This document shows positions 30,192-33,107 of a stretch of 33,107 nt of DNA, one piece after another. This DNA comes from Syntrophus sp964555065 (GTDB taxonomy: Bacteria > Desulfobacterota > Syntrophia > Syntrophales > Syntrophaceae). Numbering within the stretch: position 1 is the stretch's first letter; each line of letters opens with the position of its first letter. The stretch is taken from contig CAZKRB010000032.1 of assembly GCA_964555065.1 (NCBI GenBank), positions 1-33,107 on the forward strand, read 5' to 3'. The position numbers and the translations under genes were made by a program. Below the pieces are notes generated by a model. It saw nothing but the letters and a program-made list of their open reading frames with translations. It was not told where the DNA came from and searched no databases.

Positions 30192-32672
30192 TCAGAATGA
30201 AGGGAGCATTCCCTGCTGCGGTTCCGGAAAGGGCACGGATTTCCCGGTTTTCAGGTCGTAGGCGGTGCGCGTGATGATCTCGTCCTTCATGGCCTCGTTG
30301 AGGTCCTTGAAATAGGCCGAGTATCCGGAGACCCGAACGAGGAGTTCCGGGTAATTTTCCGGGTGGGCCTTGGCATCGATGAGCATCTCGTAGGACAGGA
30401 TGTTGAACTGGATATGCAGTCCGCCGGTACGGAAATAGGCCTCGATGGCCTGGCTGAACTTCCGCAGGTCTTTCTCGTCCTTGATCGCCGAATATTTCAG
30501 GTTGAAGGCCTCTCCCCCGGGAATATGCAGCACGTCGATCCCGCCCACGGCGTTGAGGCAGGCGGCCAACTCCGTTGCGGCCTGGGAGACGGGGGTGATG
30601 CCGCTGGCAAAGATCCGGTTCGCCTTCCGCCCGTTGGGAAGCGCGCCGGAGAGCTTCCCCTGGCCGGCGTGATTGGTCATGGTCCAGTAGGCGGGGCGGT
30701 ATCGGCCGCCGCGGTAGTTCGTGTATCCCTGGTAGGTCTCGTAGAGGAACCTCAGCAGGTTATGGGAGTTCTTGACGGCGATGGAATCTTCAGATCCGTA
30801 TTTGGGGGTCCGGTTCACCAGGTAGGCGTGAAGGGCCGCGTCGCCTTCGAAGTCCCGCTTCAGGGCGGCGATGAGCTCCGGAAACGTGACGCGGCGGTCG
30901 ATGAACACCCCTTTCTCAATGGCGTTCAGGGAGTCTACCGTATCGGCGAAGCCGATGTGGGTGGCGCCGGACGAGTTGTAGCGCGCGCCGCCGAAGATCA
31001 GGTCTTTCCCCTTTTCCATGGGGCCTTCGAAGAGCGCCGACAGCAGCGGCGTCGGAAGGTATTCCTGGTGGGTCTTGCCCATCATTTCGTTGAGCTCGAC
31101 CGCCTCGCCGATCAGCCAGCGGAGCTGCTTCTTGAACGCCTCCCAGAAGGCTTCGAACGTCGGGAACGATTCGGCGGGGCCGGTAGCCGGACCGATCTGC
31201 TCGTCACCGGTTACTGGCCGCGTTCCGTTGTAGAGGGCCAGCTCCAGCGCCGAGACCAGGTTCAGCATGATGGAACTGGAGGCGTCGTAACTGCGCCCGG
31301 AGGAGGCAAGCTCCACGCAGCCGATGATGGCGTAATCCCGGGCGTCTTCCGTGGCGATCCCCTGGTTTTCGAGGGTGCGGATGGCAGCGAGGTCGTTGTA
31401 GAAGGCCGGCACGGATTTGGTGTTGGCGATGACCTCCGCAACCCGATCACGGTATTCGACGCGGTTCTTTTCCAGGTGATAGCGGGCATTGAGGCTCGGA
31501 TCCCGCGTCTTCAGCAGTTCCGTAATCCGCAGCATGAGGTAGGTGAGGTCATTGACCGCATCCTCGCCATCGGCGGTGATGCCGCCGACCGTCACGGCGG
31601 GAACCGTTCCCGCACCGCCGAAGAGCTCCTCACTCGTCTCGGGAACCAGGTTGGTGTTGTCGTTGAGCTTCAGCCAGAGGCAGCCGACCAGTTCCATGGC
31701 CTCCTTCAGAGTGAGCGTGCCGTCGGCCCTATCTCTTGCGTACCAGGGGTACAGGATCTGGTCGAGGCGGCCGGGACTGATGGCCATGTTGATGTTTTCT
31801 GCATGGATCGCAATCTGAAGGATCCAGAGGCTGTTGACCGCCTCCCGGAAGGTCCGCGCCGGCTGTGCCGGCACCTGCGCACAGACCGCCGCCATGGCCT
31901 CATAGTTCTTTCTGCGGACCGGATCCTTCTCCTGCCGCGCCAGTTCGACGGCCTTGGCGCTCAGATTGGCGGCATAGGCGACAATCCCCGCCAGGGCGAT
32001 CTGCACGGCCCGATAGAAATCGAGCTGCCGTTTTTCTTCGCCGGAGAGCCCGCCTTTCCCCGCCAGTTCCCTCTCGTGTCCCGCCGCTTCCGCAATCAAC
32101 CCTTCCAAGCCCTTCTCCAGGGCGATCCGGTAGCAGGGAACGGTATGGGAGATGGTTCCCGCCTTGCTGGCGATGAAGAAGATGATCCGCTCGAAAAGCT
32201 TCATGGAGGGCGGGTTGCCTTCCCGGGCGCGGGTCGCCTCCAGGATGTTCTTATCCATCCAGTAGGGGAAGATGTTGAAATTCAGCTCGTCGGCATCCTC
32301 GCGGGAGAGGCGCTGGGGGTTTTTCTCCCGGGTGCTCATGGTGTCCAGCTCCGGCCAGATGGTCATGCCGGTCAGTTCGGGATAAACGGGAGCGCCGAAG
32401 GGTTTGGAGGTAGTTGTCCCGGCCAGCAGGTTTTCATCGAAGAAAAGGGGGCGCTTGCGGGAAAGGAAAGAGTTTACGGCCCGGGCGTAGCGGAGCTCCA
32501 TCGACTCCTTTTCGTCCGCCCGATCGCGGAGAAAGGTGGTGACGTGCCTGGCTCTTTCGATACAGACCTCCGCTTTGGCCGCCAGGCTTTTCCCCCGCAG
32601 CGATTTCAGCAAAGGGAGGGTTTCGAGATCTTGATCCGCGATCCGGATATCCTTCAGGGTGACGGTTCCCAT
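30192..32672 (-). CDS. glycyl radical enzyme, pyruvate formate-lyase-like superfamily, substrate unknown
   Basis: An 826-aa GRE, full length. The glycyl radical site is Gly783 in LLVRVSGYSAYF, near the C-terminus as required. The active-site loop reads IIGCVELASSGRSY with Cys452 and Glu454. This Cys-x-Glu pair is shared with glycerol/diol dehydratase, choline trimethylamine-lyase and related lyases and decarboxylases, and is unlike the Cys-Cys of true pyruvate formate-lyase, so automatic calls of formate C-acetyltransferase should be distrusted. Other superfamily features are ISPGRLDQILYPWYARD, GGARYNSSGATHIGFADTVD and SGALPNGRKANRIFASG. The family wording around Cys (GCVELASSGRSYDASSS) differs from the GCVEP of known dehydratases. 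Start ATG 32672 has AGGAGGT. Its activase is two genes downstream. Substrate cannot be named. Confidence 0.93.
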   Translation of the reverse strand: MGTVTLKDIRIADQDLETLPLLKSLRGKSLAAKAEVCIERARHVTTFLRDRADEKESMELRYARAVNSFLSRKRPLFFDENLLAGTTTSKPFGAPVYPELTGMTIWPELDTMSTREKNPQRLSREDADELNFNIFPYWMDKNILEATRAREGNPPSMKLFERIIFFIASKAGTISHTVPCYRIALEKGLEGLIAEAAGHERELAGKGGLSGEEKRQLDFYRAVQIALAGIVAYAANLSAKAVELARQEKDPVRRKNYEAMAAVCAQVPAQPARTFREAVNSLWILQIAIHAENINMAISPGRLDQILYPWYARDRADGTLTLKEAMELVGCLWLKLNDNTNLVPETSEELFGGAGTVPAVTVGGITADGEDAVNDLTYLMLRITELLKTRDPSLNARYHLEKNRVEYRDRVAEVIANTKSVPAFYNDLAAIRTLENQGIATEDARDYAIIGCVELASSGRSYDASSSIMLNLVSALELALYNGTRPVTGDEQIGPATGPAESFPTFEAFWEAFKKQLRWLIGEAVELNEMMGKTHQEYLPTPLLSALFEGPMEKGKDLIFGGARYNSSGATHIGFADTVDSLNAIEKGVFIDRRVTFPELIAALKRDFEGDAALHAYLVNRTPKYGSEDSIAVKNSHNLLRFLYETYQGYTNYRGGRYRPAYWTMTNHAGQGKLSGALPNGRKANRIFASGITPVSQAATELAACLNAVGGIDVLHIPGGEAFNLKYSAIKDEKDLRKFSQAIEAYFRTGGLHIQFNILSYEMLIDAKAHPENYPELLVRVSGYSAYFKDLNEAMKDEIITRTAYDLKTGKSVPFPEPQQGMLPSF

Positions 32673-32849
32673 AAGACCTCCTGAAATCTCTCAGGCCGGC
32701 AAAGCGTTGCCTGGTTAATTTCCTGAAACCGTTGCAAGGGGCGGGGCATGAATATTGGCCGAGGGCGCCTTCACACTATATCCATTGCGCCGGATTGTGA
32801 GTCTGGACTCGAAATCAACAGTCCCCCCGTTGGTACAAATAGCTATTTT

Positions 32850-32878
32850 AGTTTAAAAACAGTTCCTGGATATGTCAA
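32850..32878 (-). promoter_or_regulatory. candidate sigma70-type promoter for the GRE operon
   Basis: On the minus strand, perfect TTGACA (32873-32878), an exact 17-nt spacer and TAAACT (32850-32855, 4 of 6 to consensus). It is the only good pair I found upstream of the GRE, and would leave a leader of about 170 nt. Confidence 0.5.
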
Positions 32879-33026
32879 TCAAAAAGTCTTACGTCATCTA
32901 AGGCTATGGCGCAGGAAGAACCTTGACACCCGGAGAATCATTGGAGCGATCCCTCTATTTTATATTTCATGGGAAAGGGGATGAAAAGTGGAACTGGGAA
33001 GCGAAGAACCAGGCAGGGAAAGAAAA

Positions 33027-33056
33027 AGGGACTCAACCCGATTTGGTCAAGTCCCT
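33027..33056 (-). terminator. intrinsic terminator downstream of tRNA-Ala
   Basis: Arms AGGGACT (33027-33033) and AGTCCCT (33050-33056) form a 7-bp stem with three further pairs inside. On the minus strand it is followed by a T-run (plus-strand A at 33023-33027). It begins 9 nt after the tRNA 3' end, as expected for a monocistronic tRNA. Confidence 0.75.
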
Positions 33057-33064
33057 GATTTTTC

Positions 33065-33107
<43 letters not shown>

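Larger units (their letters stand above)
32673..33064 (-). other. intergenic region upstream of the GRE operon
   Basis: Reading on the minus strand, it holds the terminator of the upstream tRNA (33027-33056), the promoter candidate for the GRE run (32850-32878) and a 5' leader of about 170 nt to the GRE start. I see no gene I can support and no recognised riboswitch in the leader. A small dyad GAGTC-N2-GACTC near 32800-32815 is noted. Confidence 0.6.

Noticed and set aside
30363..32684. 773-codon open frame on the plus strand opposite the GRE gene
   Set aside because: It is a codon-bias shadow of a GC-rich gene: composition is Gly/Asp/Arg/Val-rich without motifs, and the minus-strand protein has all GRE signatures.
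32748..32984. 78-codon plus-strand frame divergent from the GRE gene
   Set aside because: A purine-rich stretch precedes its ATG, but it covers the GRE promoter candidate and the translation has no family features.

Overview
The window looks like chromosomal DNA from a draft or metagenome-derived assembly of a strictly anaerobic deltaproteobacterium (Desulfobacterota), most plausibly a Syntrophus-like member of the Syntrophales. The grounds are: an F1-type ATP synthase operon that begins with two b-type subunits (b' and b) and lacks atpB/atpE; the order mreB-mreC-mreD-mrdA-rodA; an oxygen-sensitive glycyl radical enzyme (GRE) with its activase; a DHH/CBS/tRNA-nucleotidyltransferase fusion; and moderately GC-rich DNA. 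The genus is inferred, not proved. A 10-N scaffold gap lies inside atpA (17073-17082).

Layout. 1-1865 (+): the end of a UDP-glucuronate decarboxylase-like gene and a UDP-glucose 6-dehydrogenase, together a UDP-glucose to UDP-glucuronate to UDP-xylose route. 1965-8068 (-): a compact run read as TPM-domain protein, a degenerate nucleotidyltransferase-like protein, LemA, a membrane metallophosphoesterase, and the DHH-CBS-CCA/poly(A) polymerase fusion. 8367-11685 (-): a radical SAM protein of the B12-binding type, a NUDIX (ADP-ribose pyrophosphatase-like) hydrolase and a SAM-dependent methyltransferase. 11686-12258: a long non-coding stretch with promoter-like sites and a possible structured element. 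12259-12747 (+): greA, which converges on the ATP synthase operon through a shared bidirectional terminator. 12862-18777 (-): atpF'-atpF-atpH-atpA-atpG-atpD-atpC. 19093-24683 (-): mreB-mreC-mreD-mrdA-rodA, the cell-elongation machinery. 24870-26471 (+): a PpiD/SurA-like periplasmic folding protein divergent from mreB.

26644-32672 (-): a five-gene same-strand run read as GRE, SCP2-like protein, GRE activase, DUF6765-like protein and papain-family peptidase, with gaps of 5-74 nt. It has a good sigma70-type promoter candidate at one end and a GC-rich hairpin at the other. This is the most interesting part of the window: the GRE has a Cys-x-Glu active site rather than the Cys-Cys pair of pyruvate formate-lyase, and an SCP2-like (hydrophobic-ligand-binding) protein sits between the enzyme and its activase. 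The substrate cannot be read from the sequence.

The window ends (33065-33107, -) in the 3' half of a tRNA-Ala(GGC) gene followed by its own terminator. I found no CRISPR array, insertion sequence, phage gene, integrase or rRNA.
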